Made by a program: the position numbers and the translations under genes
In this document: one piece after another, positions 53,691-64,000 of the stretch
How the letters are laid out: every line of letters begins with the position of its first letter
Numbering within the stretch: the first letter of the stretch is position 1
The notes under the pieces: model-generated
What the model saw: the letters and a program-made list of their open reading frames with translations, nothing else
Told to the model about the DNA's origin: nothing
Databases searched by the model: none
Assembly (NCBI RefSeq): GCF_034702125.1
Contig: NC_085875.1
Location: 41,870,770 to 41,934,769, forward strand
Direction of reading: 5' to 3'
DNA length: 64,000 nt
Source of the DNA: Engraulis encrasicolus
Lineage: Eukaryota > Chordata > Actinopteri > Clupeiformes > Engraulidae

Positions 53691-54198
53691 GCAAACCCTG
53701 GTTCCTCCTGAGAAGACTCTCTCCTCTCAACACCTGATAGCTGGGGCCTGTCTCGCCTCCCGTCTCCTCTGCCTGCCTCTCTCCCTCTCCCTCTCCCTCT
53801 CCCTCTGCGCGTGGATGATGTCGCGGCACAATCCGCGCTTCGAGAGGGACTTCCGGGGGGCGTGGGAGCGGCGCGACCGCTGCACCTCGTTGGTGGCCAG
53901 CGCCTGTGGCAACGGCAACAACAACATCAACGGCCTCCACAGCACCGCAGGAGGAGTCGGCGGCCTGGCCAATGGCTGCACAGGACCGCCAGGAGGAGGC
54001 GGGGTCTCTGTGCCTGTGGTCGCCGGCGGCAACAACCGCCCGGGTCTGCTGCCCCTGCCCGTTATCCCGTCGCTGCTGCCCACGCCGCCGCAGGTTACCG
54101 TGCCAACCGCCATGCCCCCCACCACCTCCTCCTCCTCTGGCGGCTCAGAGCTGGCCTGCAAACGCCTACTGCCCAACCCCACCACCACCAGCTCTAAG
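53691..54198 (+). CDS. coding exon of an unidentified Gly/Pro/Ser-rich protein (probable start exon)
   Basis: A TTTATGTTTCAG acceptor precedes base 53691 and AAG|GTGAGA is a strong donor at 54199. Two adjacent ATGs (53815, 53818) start an open frame beginning MMSRHNPRFERDFRGAWERR then DRCTSLVASACGNGNNN. It continues as low-complexity Gly/Asn, then Pro/Thr/Ser-rich sequence with a basic SELACKRLLPNP near the end; 128 codons, phase 0 out. The frame is also open upstream of ATG to the acceptor, but that part is CTC-repeat leucine/serine and I take it as 5' UTR. GC-rich third positions and a sharp composition change against the flanks support real coding. The charged N-terminus and disordered body suggest a nuclear regulator, but I cannot name the family. 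No downstream exon was found before the window ends. Confidence 0.6.
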
Positions 54199-54369
54199 GT
54201 GAGATGATGACACACACGCATTCTCTCACACACACACATACACACATGCCAACTCCGAGGTGAGACCATCATCACACACATACAAACATACATCAACACA
54301 CACACAAAACAATTCTCTCCTACACTATCCAATACAAAAATGTGTGACTCCATTTCCAGTTATAGCTAC

Positions 54370-54550
<181 letters not shown>

Positions 54551-55819
54551 GCACAAACACAAACACAAACAATTCTGCCCAAAAAAATAACAGAACAGAA
54601 CTTCTTTTCTGTTTATTTTGCACCCTTTCGGTGACACCTTTGCCCATATGTGCCCAAATGACAGGAACACACAAACACACCAGCTCTCCCTACTCCTGAC
54701 CACTGCAGTGCCCGCTGTATGGCTTGTAAACACCATAACTTTGGTTTTCTGAGTGGCGCCGGACATTCTGCACATCTTGTGCTTTTTGCTAAATTGAATA
54801 CAGAATGTCACTGGCCTGTTTCCTTTGTGGCCAGAGATGCATATCTGTCCATTTGCGCTAATCATATCTGAATGTTTTGGCATGTCATTGCTGGTTGCAT
54901 TATTATTTTTTTCCCCTCCGCACACGCAAGTCAGTCTTGTGACTTTTTAGGAAACACTGGTATAGTTACTTGGGCACAATCCCTGGTGCTGAACAAAAAA
55001 GTAACGTTTTGTGGAGAAAAAAAGGAGAAAGACAGAGGTCGAAACGTCATCACGGTTGCCAGTGAATGAATAAAAAGAAAAAAAATGTAAAGAAGAAAAA
55101 ATTCAAGAGTGTGCAAACTGTTTAGGAAACAACCATGCCATCTAGTCGTTTTTTTTTCCAAGTGGTGTTTCTGAACATTCATTCGGTTCCCTTAAGGCCC
55201 TGCCTGTGTCTTTTTTTTCTGTCATGGTCGCACTGCCTTTCTCTTTTGTTATTGTCAAATCAGTCATGGCCTCCTCTGCATTTATTTACCGGGGGATAGT
55301 TGACCTTCAGAAGCACGAGCATAAATAATCACTTGAGCCGGCGTGTAACACCTTTTGTTGTCAGAGAGAGAGGGAGAGAAAGACTGAGGGGGAAAGACGG
55401 ATGGAGAGAGAGACAGAGAGAAAGAGATACTTCCATGGAAGCCTATAAGATGTCCAAATGCCCCCCCTGTCCCTCTTTACTTCTTCCTGGCTATACCCCT
55501 CCCCCAACCCCCCACTCCCCTCCTCTCTCTCTCCGACTCTCATTCTCTCTCTCTCTCTCGCTTCTCCTTTTCTCTCCCTCTTTTTTTTCTGTCCCCTATT
55601 GTGCTGTGTTGTGTTGCGCCGCCACGGGTCAGCTGTTGTGGCGCGCAGCATAAAAGGGTCCGCGCTGCTCCAGGGCCCACTCGTATCATATCCTCTGCCC
55701 GTGATCTTTTCTTCCTCACATCACTACAAGCAATCTCCCGATAGAGAATAGCAAAAGCCTGATTATTGATTTGTGTCCAAGATGCACAACTCCTCCACAT
55801 AAGGCCTACAGTTGGAGAT

Positions 55820-55940
55820 GGAGCAAGAGAGAGGGAGAGGGAGAGAGAGCGTGAGAGAGAGAGAGAGCGAGAGAGAGAGAGCGAGCAAGAGAAAGAGAGA
55901 GAGAGCGGGAGAGCGAGAGCAGGAGCAAGAGAGAGAGAGC

Positions 55941-55986
<46 letters not shown>

Positions 55987-56050
55987 GAGATAGAGAGAGA
56001 CTGAGAAAAAAGAGATAGAGAAGAGAGAAAGATAGGAGAGATGGAGAGAG
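55820..56050. repeat. (GA)n-rich block
   Basis: About 230 bp of nearly pure purine on the plus strand with GAGC/GAGAAAG variants. Confidence 0.95.
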
Positions 56051-56562
56051 ACGGCCTTTAGCAAGCTGCCTGGAGAAATGCCAGTGAAAAGAAAGATTCA
56101 GAGCCACGTTGTCGTGCCACTGCTGCTGAGCATTTAAAAGCATTAAGGTTTTTTATCTACTCTCTCACGAGGTATTAAGAGGGCTTTTTTCCCCGCCCAA
56201 TTTAAATAACATGAGCACTAATTGTGTAAATGCTTCCTGGAAAGTGCAGCAAAGAACAGTTTTGTCAGTGCTGGTGGACGGTGGGATGGTGGATGGGGTT
56301 GCTTGGAGAGCGTGTCAAGGACGTCGGTTTGTATTCTGATGGATGTAGCCTCCAGCCTCCATCCCGCAGTGCATTGATTGATGCTGTATTAACATAAGAG
56401 CACAGAAATGGCAGGCTGACATGGTTGTTTCAATGGAGCACTCAAGAATGTCACCAAGGCCATGTGCGTCCACTAGCCTGATGCATATGTGATGATGTGT
56501 GTGTGTGTCGTCTCATGTGTGTGTGTGTCTATGTGCGTATGCTTGTGTTTGCATATGTGTAG

Positions 56563-56862
56563 GGCCACTGAACGCTTTTGTCCAGGCCCAGGACAAAATC
56601 GTCTTTAAGACCCCCCTCTCATTGCATACAATGTAGTTATGACTCAATTCAGGGGGACCCTATCCTTTGGCTCTGGAAAACTAACCCATGAGTGTGTCCA
56701 GGCCCACCGACAGGGGGGGACGAACGGGTATGTCGCCCAGGCCCAGGCCCAGGCCCAGGGAGATAGGGGCTCCAGAATTGGATTCCCATTACATTGTATT
56801 TATTGGGTTGGGGGCCCTTTTCAATGACTTTGTTCTGGGCCCAGCAAAAGCTGTCAGCAGCC
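56563..56862. mobile_element. inverted-repeat element of the GGGCCCAG family
   Basis: The left end AGGGCCACTGAACGCTTTTG and the right end CAAAAGCTGTCAGCAGCCCT are imperfect inverted copies, each next to a CCCAGGACAAA / TTTGTTCTGGG motif. The CAGGG-type end resembles hAT elements, but no clear target duplication is visible. Related pieces lie at 40934-41070 and 51488-51600. Confidence 0.6.
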
Positions 56863-57193
56863 CTGTGTGTGTCTATATGTACAGTACAATGTATGTTCAA
56901 ACATAATCAGTAGGCTACACGCTGGCCTGGTTCATGAGGGCCTCCTCCTCTCCCTTCAGGCTCCTATAGCTTGATTCATCAACCACTTAAGCTGCTCTGA
57001 CATCATTTCACCTCGTGCAAAGAGTCTTCATGTAAACCTCTACATTGGCATTTGTTTGCTTGGTCCATGATGGGCAGTATACTTGCGGCTTCTGTTTGGC
57101 CACAGAAAATAGGGCGATATCATACTGTATTTTCCCTTTAGCAAAATGTTTTGTCCTGATTTTAAAGGAGAAATCCTGCCAATTTCAGCATGT
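56863..57193. other. unique flank of the fold-back element
   Basis: Nothing recognised apart from an AAAGGAGAAATCCTGCC motif at 57163 that is loosely mirrored at about 59070. Confidence 0.45.
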
Positions 57194-57197
57194 AGTT

Positions 57198-58861
57198 GGG
57201 TCATTCCACGCCAAATCAACAAGTGCCCGCGCACTTAGGTCTCAAAAAATTCTGAAAATATTACCAAGTGTACCCATGGTACTTAAGAGAAACACTGTAA
57301 ATTTATTTGAATGTAAGATGTATACTCTCCGTGTTACAGCCAATTTTACTGGGGGAGGGGGGTGCCCATTTTGTTCACACTCTTTTTTTTGTCAAAGTTC
57401 ACAAGCCCCTAGCTCAATAACTAAACCATGTAGGAAGCTCAAATTTGGCATGCTGGTACATAGATAGGAATAGTTTGTTGCTAAACTGTCAGTTTTGGTC
57501 TGTATGATCCTGCATCGTCATAGCATTCCCTCAAAGACGATACAAATTGTACTGGAGTTTTTGGCTGTGCTCTGTTTAGGCCTTCAGAAGACATATTTGT
57601 GCCCAACATAGCCACATGATTTTTTCCCCTTGTAGATACAAGTATAAACACTCCCATAAAAATCTATAAATAGAAAGGAAACCCCATCAGTGTTTGACCA
57701 GAAGACCTCACAAGTCTGACAAATCATTTTGGGTGTCATTTTCAGAGCACCAGAACACCTTGTGGGATTGTCCACAGATTTTTATTTTATTTTTTTCTTC
57801 ATTCTCCATGAAGTCTTCTTTTTAAAAATGCCAATGAGACTTTTCTTATGTGATGTTTTCGTTTTTAATTTCCACCCTGAACATGGGCAAAATGCAAAAA
57901 GAGAGCAACATGATTTTTATAACATTTAATGTAAAGACTAAATAATCAAATGCAAATTTTGCCCAGACATGATCACCCGAGAGTCCTTGTGCAGGGGTGC
58001 AGGTATCCCTTTCAATTTCAATGATTTCAGGAGCGTTCAATGTGGGAGCAGGTTCGCACACCAAAAGAGACAGTAGGTCAGGCACAAAGAGTCATGTTGT
58101 TACTTTTTTTGACCAGCAGATGGCAGCGGAAGAAACGCATAGAAAACATATTGCTCTCAATGTGCATGGTGCCCATGTTCAGGTTGGAAATTAAAAAAGA
58201 AAACATCACATAAGACAGGTCTCATTGGCATTTTTAAAAAGAAGAATTCATGGAGAATGAAGAAAAAAATAAAATTAAAATCTGTGGACAATCCCACAAG
58301 GGGTTCTGGAGCTCTGAAAATGACACCCAAAATGATTTGTCAGACTTGTGAGGTCTTCTTTTCAAACACTGATGGGGTTTTCTTTCTATTTATAGATTTT
58401 TATGAGAGTGTTCCTACTTGTCTCTACAAGGGAAAAATATCAAGAGGCTATGTTGGGCACAAATATGTCTTCTGAAGGCCTAAACAGAGCACAGCCAAAA
58501 ACTCCAGTACAATTTGTATCATCTTTGAGGGAATGCTATGACAATGCAGGATCATACAGACCAAAACTGACAGTTTAGCAACAAACTATTCCTATCTATG
58601 TACCAGCATGCCAAATTTGAGCTTCCTACATGGTTTAGTTATTGAGCTAGGGGCTTGTGAACTTTGACAAAAAAAAGAGTGTGAACAAAATGGGCACCCC
58701 CCTCCCCCAGTAAAATTGGCTGTAACACGGAGAGTATACATCTTACATTCAAATAAATGTTCAGTGCTTCTCTTAAGTACCATGGGTACACTTGGTAATA
58801 TTTTCAGAATTTTTTGAGACCTAAGTGCGCGGGCACTTGTTGATTTGGCGTGGAATGACCC
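57198..58861. mobile_element. 1.66-kb fold-back element with ~710-bp inverted arms
   Basis: Arms 57198-57910 and about 58150-58861 are inverted copies with only scattered differences. They begin GGGTCATTCCACGCCAAATC and end with its complement. A 4-bp direct repeat AGTT flanks it (57194-57197 and 58862-58865). The 240-bp loop encodes nothing recognisable. Open frames in the arms read the same protein from each side and are a by-product of the inversion. It is non-autonomous; which superfamily mobilised it is not evident. Confidence 0.92.
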
Positions 58862-58865
58862 AGTT

Positions 58866-60929
58866 GTATTTCTCACGATACCCTTGACTTGTCAGTACAC
58901 GACGACGCAGCATTTTTTTTATTCAGGATCTCTTTTCAAGATCATGTTCATTCTAAACGGGTCATGGTTTGTGGTTTGGTATGATATGTGACGTATTTTA
59001 GGTCACTTAAAAATGTAAACAAAAATGGCCCCCATTAGAATGTGTGAGCAATGCAACAGTGTTGAAACTAAGGGAATTCTCCTTTGAATTCTCAATTCAG
59101 ACTTCTACCTTTTTCACCGGCAGGTGAACTTTCTGTTATGGGCAGATCCAGAACATGTGTCCCTCATTGAGTGTCTGAATGTTGAACCCTTAGCGCAGAG
59201 CCTCTATTATAACATTATTATCACTAAAATGGAAATGACCAAGTCTTAGTCGGTTACTTGAGGCTCTCTGCATTGTCATAGGGTGGGAGACGTGACGCCT
59301 TGTTTTTTCGTAACATTGGTTAAAAACCTACAAAGCGGTTATTTTTCCTTTAAAAAACAAATGTCAATGAAAGAAGATGTGATGCATTATGTTTCATATT
59401 AGTCTTAGATGAGAAGAAACATTTTTGTTAAGATTTATGTAAAGGTTTATATGTCAAATATCCTGCGGTGTGACTGTAACATTAATGAAACCTGGAATAT
59501 AATATATATATAAATTAACCAACAACATTATTAATTGGCGTGATTGCATAAATATTAACTTTATATTAAGATATGTGAATGTGAAAAAAACTCAAGACAG
59601 TAATATTAACTACAAGTTCAATTTCGTAACACAAATTGCGCCCTGTGGGGTGACATGTATGTCAACGTTTGTGAACGGGCAGCTGCAAGGCCTTCTACAA
59701 GGGTCTTAAAGACTGGCTCCTAACCAGTCAGTATCTCAGTTATTGGAGAGTGCTGTGGAAGCTCAAGGTGACTATTAACCTCTTAATATGTCTTCATATT
59801 GCAATGTTTCTGTCACACAATGCTTAGGTTCATTTTATAGTGTCCTGTGGTGTGACTGCTCTTATAGAAGGAAAAAAAGTTTTTTTATAAATGAAAACAC
59901 ATAATAAGATTAAACACAATATCATTATCAAGTTAGCAAGAGCTCAGATGTCAGTCATGTATACAAAAGGATTAAAATGGCCATAATGCAGTGAATTTCC
60001 TGTGGTGCGACTTCATTTTCCTGCGGTGTGACATGCCTATGCAATGTATTGATGCAGGACACATTTTCTCAAAAATTGCAAAAATTAGGCGAAATTCCAC
60101 GGACCACTAAGTGCTTTATTTTTTTCTACTTTTTTCCAATTTTTTCGATCAATTTTTTCATGAATTGGAAAAACTTTTTTTTTTGGCGTCACGCCCTTAA
60201 ACATCAACCAGCCACAGCAATGTTGTTATCATGTAGTTGAGTGTTTTCAGCAAAGAGTGAATAAGCCCGTCAACAGGCCTATCTGCAGTATGAGGTTAAT
60301 GAAATTGAGTTGGGTTGCATCAGCCAGTGCAACCTGGCTACTGTAACACCACCATGAAACGTATCCTATAGTGGACGTATATTTGATCATGCCTTGCTTG
60401 TCTTTCTGTGCAATTTTTTTATCTTACCTGTCTGTCTGTCTGCCTGGCTGCCTTCCTGTCTGTCAGCATGTCTGTTTGTCTATCTTTCTCCCTGTCAGTC
60501 TTTCTGTGTGGCTTCATGTAATGTCAGAAGGGATCGTGTGAGATTTGCCCAACAGGCAGTGGGCGTGCGCTCTACAAATCTGAAAGCAGCTGGCTTAAAG
60601 GTTCCTCGCCCCTGCGAGGCTTTATTTTTTTTACTACTACCTGACGTCGGTTTTTGGACGGGATTATGTTTGCCGTGTTCTGATTTGACGGTGGCTGTCA
60701 GCTTTATATAACCCCACCCATGTAGCCGCCAGGCCAGCCAACCTATCTGACTTTGGCGTTCTATTTAAGTGGCCAATCAGCCACCTCGCTGCCGAGGCGA
60801 GGTGAGCGTGCCCAGCATCTGCTGGCTAGTTTGATAGGCGTGATGGCCGAGCGAGCGCTGTTGTCATGCCTTGAGAGACAGGAGGAACGTCAAGTGACAT
60901 ATGAGGATTTAGCCTCTGTTAACATGCGC

Positions 60930-60930
<1 letters not shown>
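58866..60930. other. AT-rich stretch with recurring CCTGYGGTGTGAC motif
   Basis: The motif occurs at 59462, 59844, 59999 and 60020, with a weaker form at 59641. This suggests an old tandem or interspersed repeat. 60440-60500 is a decayed CTGTCTGTC repeat. No gene recognised. Confidence 0.5.
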
Positions 60931-61087
<157 letters not shown>

Positions 61088-61796
61088 TGTACAGCTTGAG
61101 CTTGCTTATCCCGAAGGACGTACAACCTTGCTCAGCATACACATTGGCAGTCTGTGTTTGGCATCACCATTTACACTGGGCAGCAAAAGGCTGAACCATG
61201 TCAAGGCTAGACTGTGCAAAATATTGTACAAAATATTGTAGCAACTGCATGTTGGAGGGATTGAAAATGAAATGCAGTCAATCTCATCTCTATAATGGTA
61301 ATCTTAAAAATGGTCCACTGTTCTGTCGCCAGCTAAATGGTTGGCTTGAAATATTAAAGATCTCATCAGAGTAATCAAAAAATGTAATTTCTTTGATGTG
61401 TTTAATTAGACCAGAAACATTGCTGCTACTCAAAGATTTCCCCTCACATAACCCCGTTTAAATGCCAAAATAAAGTACAAGCGAGAATGGAAATGCCACA
61501 CGCAAGATGGCTTCCATCGAAAGCATCCCCGAAAGGTCCTTCACTCTATTGTTATGTTATTCCTTCATTTCAACTTCAAGTTGGTGACCTGCTTTTTGCA
61601 CAGAGTGGTTATAGCCCCAGGAGGTTGTTCGCTGTACAAGTTACGATCTGGTGAATCACTAAAACAATTTTGGAAAACACAATTTTCTGAGTGAAAAGGC
61701 TATTTAGAGTTGCTGGAAGTGGCTCCTTCTCAGCCAGCATACTCCATAGAAACGAGCACGGGGGATTTCAGCCAGCAACCACATTTGGGGAAATGA

Positions 61797-62100
61797 CATG
61801 TACCGTGCAAAGACATTTTACCTCCAAACAAATTAATGTAATAATAAGTACAATGTGAAAACTCTAAACAATAGAAACATAATGTGTACAGTGAAAAGAC
61901 ATTTTACCACCAACCAAATTAATGAAATAACATGTACAGGGTTTTTTACCATCAACCAAAGAAGAGTAATGAAGTAATGCAGTATGTACCGTCGTAGGAC
62001 ATTTTTTTTACCACCAAGCAAATGAAGGGTATGTACACTGCAAGGACATTTTTACCATCAACCAAATGAGGGAAATAATATGCACAGCGAAGTCCATTTC
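61797..62100. repeat. degenerate tandem repeat, ~50-bp unit
   Basis: Six or seven diverged units, each beginning ATGTACNGTG and carrying GACATTTTACCAYCAACCAA then ATGAARKAAATAA. Units start near 61797, 61849, 61883, 61932, 61983, 62030 and 62079. Confidence 0.8.
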
Positions 62101-62419
62101 GGATTTCCCGTCAATCTTTTTATTTGACCAGTATTTCGGTTGCCTGGAATTAATTTAGTCATGAGACGAAAGATAATGGATTGCGCAGGAGCCATGCGTG
62201 AGGCAAACTCACATGTTTTTCTAGGTCAAATAAAAGATTTTTATGAAATCAAACTCCTGACATGGGTATGAGTAATTATGGGCTTAGGCGTAGCAGCTGG
62301 ACCAAGGGATGGTTATTGATTTTTATCCCTCTCTTTTCGAGATCTGTGATTCATACATGTGGTGAGCGGTGCCCTCTTCCAACTCACAGAGCTGCCTCTG
62401 TCTCTAATGGACCCAACCG

Positions 62420-62910
<491 letters not shown>

Positions 62911-63690
62911 AATATTATGTTAGGCAGCCCTGGATGCTCTGCCCCTGTTCTGCTCCGCTCGCTGTATTGACATTCGCTGCTGAATAGGATCACAGGAATA
63001 TTGCACATGCAGTGCTAATATTTTTGAACTCGCTGTAATGACTGCTTTTCAGAGAGAGAGAGAGAGTTAGAGAGGGAACGGCTGAATGAGTCATTGATTT
63101 GCATATGACATTTTGCTGGTGTCTTCGCCTTAGGTGTAGGCCGACGATGAGCCCGGCTTTTTCATTTTCCAATCAACGCACTGGAAATGGCAGCAAAATG
63201 TTACTGTAACAATCTGATGCGGCCGCGGCGGCGTGGCTGTCGGTTGGTATTTTCGACGCTGGGGGAATTATGTTATGTTCTCTCCATTATGCTTAGTCCG
63301 CACATCATTAGAAAACCTCCAGAGGTTGTGTTGATACCGTTTGTTCTATACCTTTTGCGGGGGGAAAATACAAAGTGTTTGCCTCTGGAGAGAAAATAGG
63401 ATGTGTGAGTGAGTACTGAATGTTTTGTGCATATGGGACTCGCTTGGATTCATTGGAGTGAGTGATCATATTCATGTTGTTTCTAGAAGGCTTGATGACT
63501 ACGTATTTTCTGAAGCAGTCCTGGTACATTTCTTTGTCAACACAAGGTTTCCCTCAACAGGTTATACATTGTACTATAGTATGTTGTAGTTAAGGCGGCC
63601 ATCTTGACAACAAGCCCTTGACTAGTTCCCCTGTAAAGATGAGGATTTTGCGATGTGAATGTGAACAATGTTGCTTAAAAAAAATTGATA
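62911..63690. other. unique sequence, no gene recognised
   Basis: Includes a short GA run at 63050-63075. 63190-63290 has a CpG-containing patch (GCGGCCGCGGCGGCG) without exon signals. Confidence 0.45.
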
Positions 63691-63693
63691 TAT

Positions 63694-63860
63694 GGCCCAG
63701 CCGTGGCTCAAACAGCTGGGCACTGCACTGCTACACCGGCGACTTCTGGACCGGGTCATTTGCTGATCTTTCCCCGTCTCTCTCTCCCAACTCATTTCCT
63801 GTCTCCTTCATACTGTTCTGTCTGAAAATGATTAAAAAAAATAGATAAATAAAATAAAAC
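63694..63860 (+). mobile_element. tRNA-derived SINE
   Basis: The head GGCCCAGCCGTGGCTCAAAC carries a box A-like TGGCTCAA, and GGCGACTTCTGGACCGGGTC is a decayed box B. The body CTTTCCCCGTCTCTCTCTCC and CCAACTCATTTCCTGTCTCC is typical of an abundant fish SINE tail, and it ends in an A-rich AAATAAAATAAAAC. A different family from the SINE pair in the tribbles intron. Confidence 0.75.
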
Positions 63861-64000
63861 AAGGATATGCAGTTAATTGTGTGGGTATTCGTATGCTGTA
63901 ACTCGAATAAAACAGCATAACATAACGTTTCCAATCATTATAGTCACAAACTCTGATACTGGCGAACCCCCCCTCACCCACCTTGACTAACAAATGTTCG

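Noticed and set aside
53727..54353. 208-codon minus-strand frame opposite the unidentified exon
   Set aside because: Shadow of a GC-rich coding exon; splice signals and start context support only the plus strand.
57045..57467. 140-codon frame, and the matching minus-strand frame at 58592-58876
   Set aside because: Both are the same fold-back arm read from opposite sides; sharing is due to the inversion and not to gene duplication.

Overview
The window is vertebrate nuclear DNA, almost certainly from a ray-finned fish. The grounds are spliced vertebrate genes with GT-AG introns, a very high density of long (CA)n/(TC)n microsatellites, tRNA-derived SINEs, many short inverted-repeat DNA elements and a chromodomain Ty3/gypsy retrotransposon. 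There are no operons, bacterial genes or CRISPR arrays. Most of the open frames are translations of simple repeats.

Region by region: 1-80 is a (CA)n tract. 198-6451 holds the last four coding exons of a SNAP gene (beta-SNAP, napb), encoding the C-terminal 108 residues, followed by a 3' UTR with AATAAA at 6901 and 7463. 8212-10769 holds a three-exon tribbles pseudokinase gene (most like trib3), whose second intron is filled with SINEs and (TG)n. From about 11.8 kb a possible non-coding first exon (donor at 12211), a possible ATG exon (13144) and a 74-bp open candidate exon (16424-16497) hint at another plus-strand gene that I cannot name. 17-24.8 kb is intergenic or intronic and contains several short inverted-repeat elements.

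24832-31541 is a nearly intact Ty3/gypsy chromovirus-type LTR retrotransposon on the minus strand. Its 851/852-bp LTRs differ at only two places, and it is flanked by a 5-bp target duplication ATTAT. It has gag and a -1 frame pol with protease, reverse transcriptase, RNase H, integrase and chromodomain. A 295-bp inverted-repeat element sits in the 3' end of pol and supplies its stop codon. A 10-nt match between the bases just inside the 5' LTR and a site 31 bp downstream of a TATA-like box suggests a self-primed element of the Tf1/sushi type.

31.5-53.7 kb is a gene-poor stretch of homeodomain-core-rich, non-repetitive islands (candidate conserved regulatory DNA), broken up by microsatellites that become very dense from 44 to 56 kb. 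At 53691-54198 is a well-formed exon with an acceptor, a start ATG pair and a donor. It encodes a Gly/Asn/Pro/Ser/Thr-rich N-terminus I do not recognise, and its gene continues beyond a donor with no further exon found. 57198-58861 is a 1.66-kb fold-back element. 61.8-62.1 kb has a degenerate tandem repeat, and a tRNA-derived SINE lies at about 63694-63860.

The two recognised genes work in separate processes: napb in SNARE disassembly during vesicle fusion, trib in COP1-directed protein turnover and kinase scaffolding. They share only orientation and neighbourhood.
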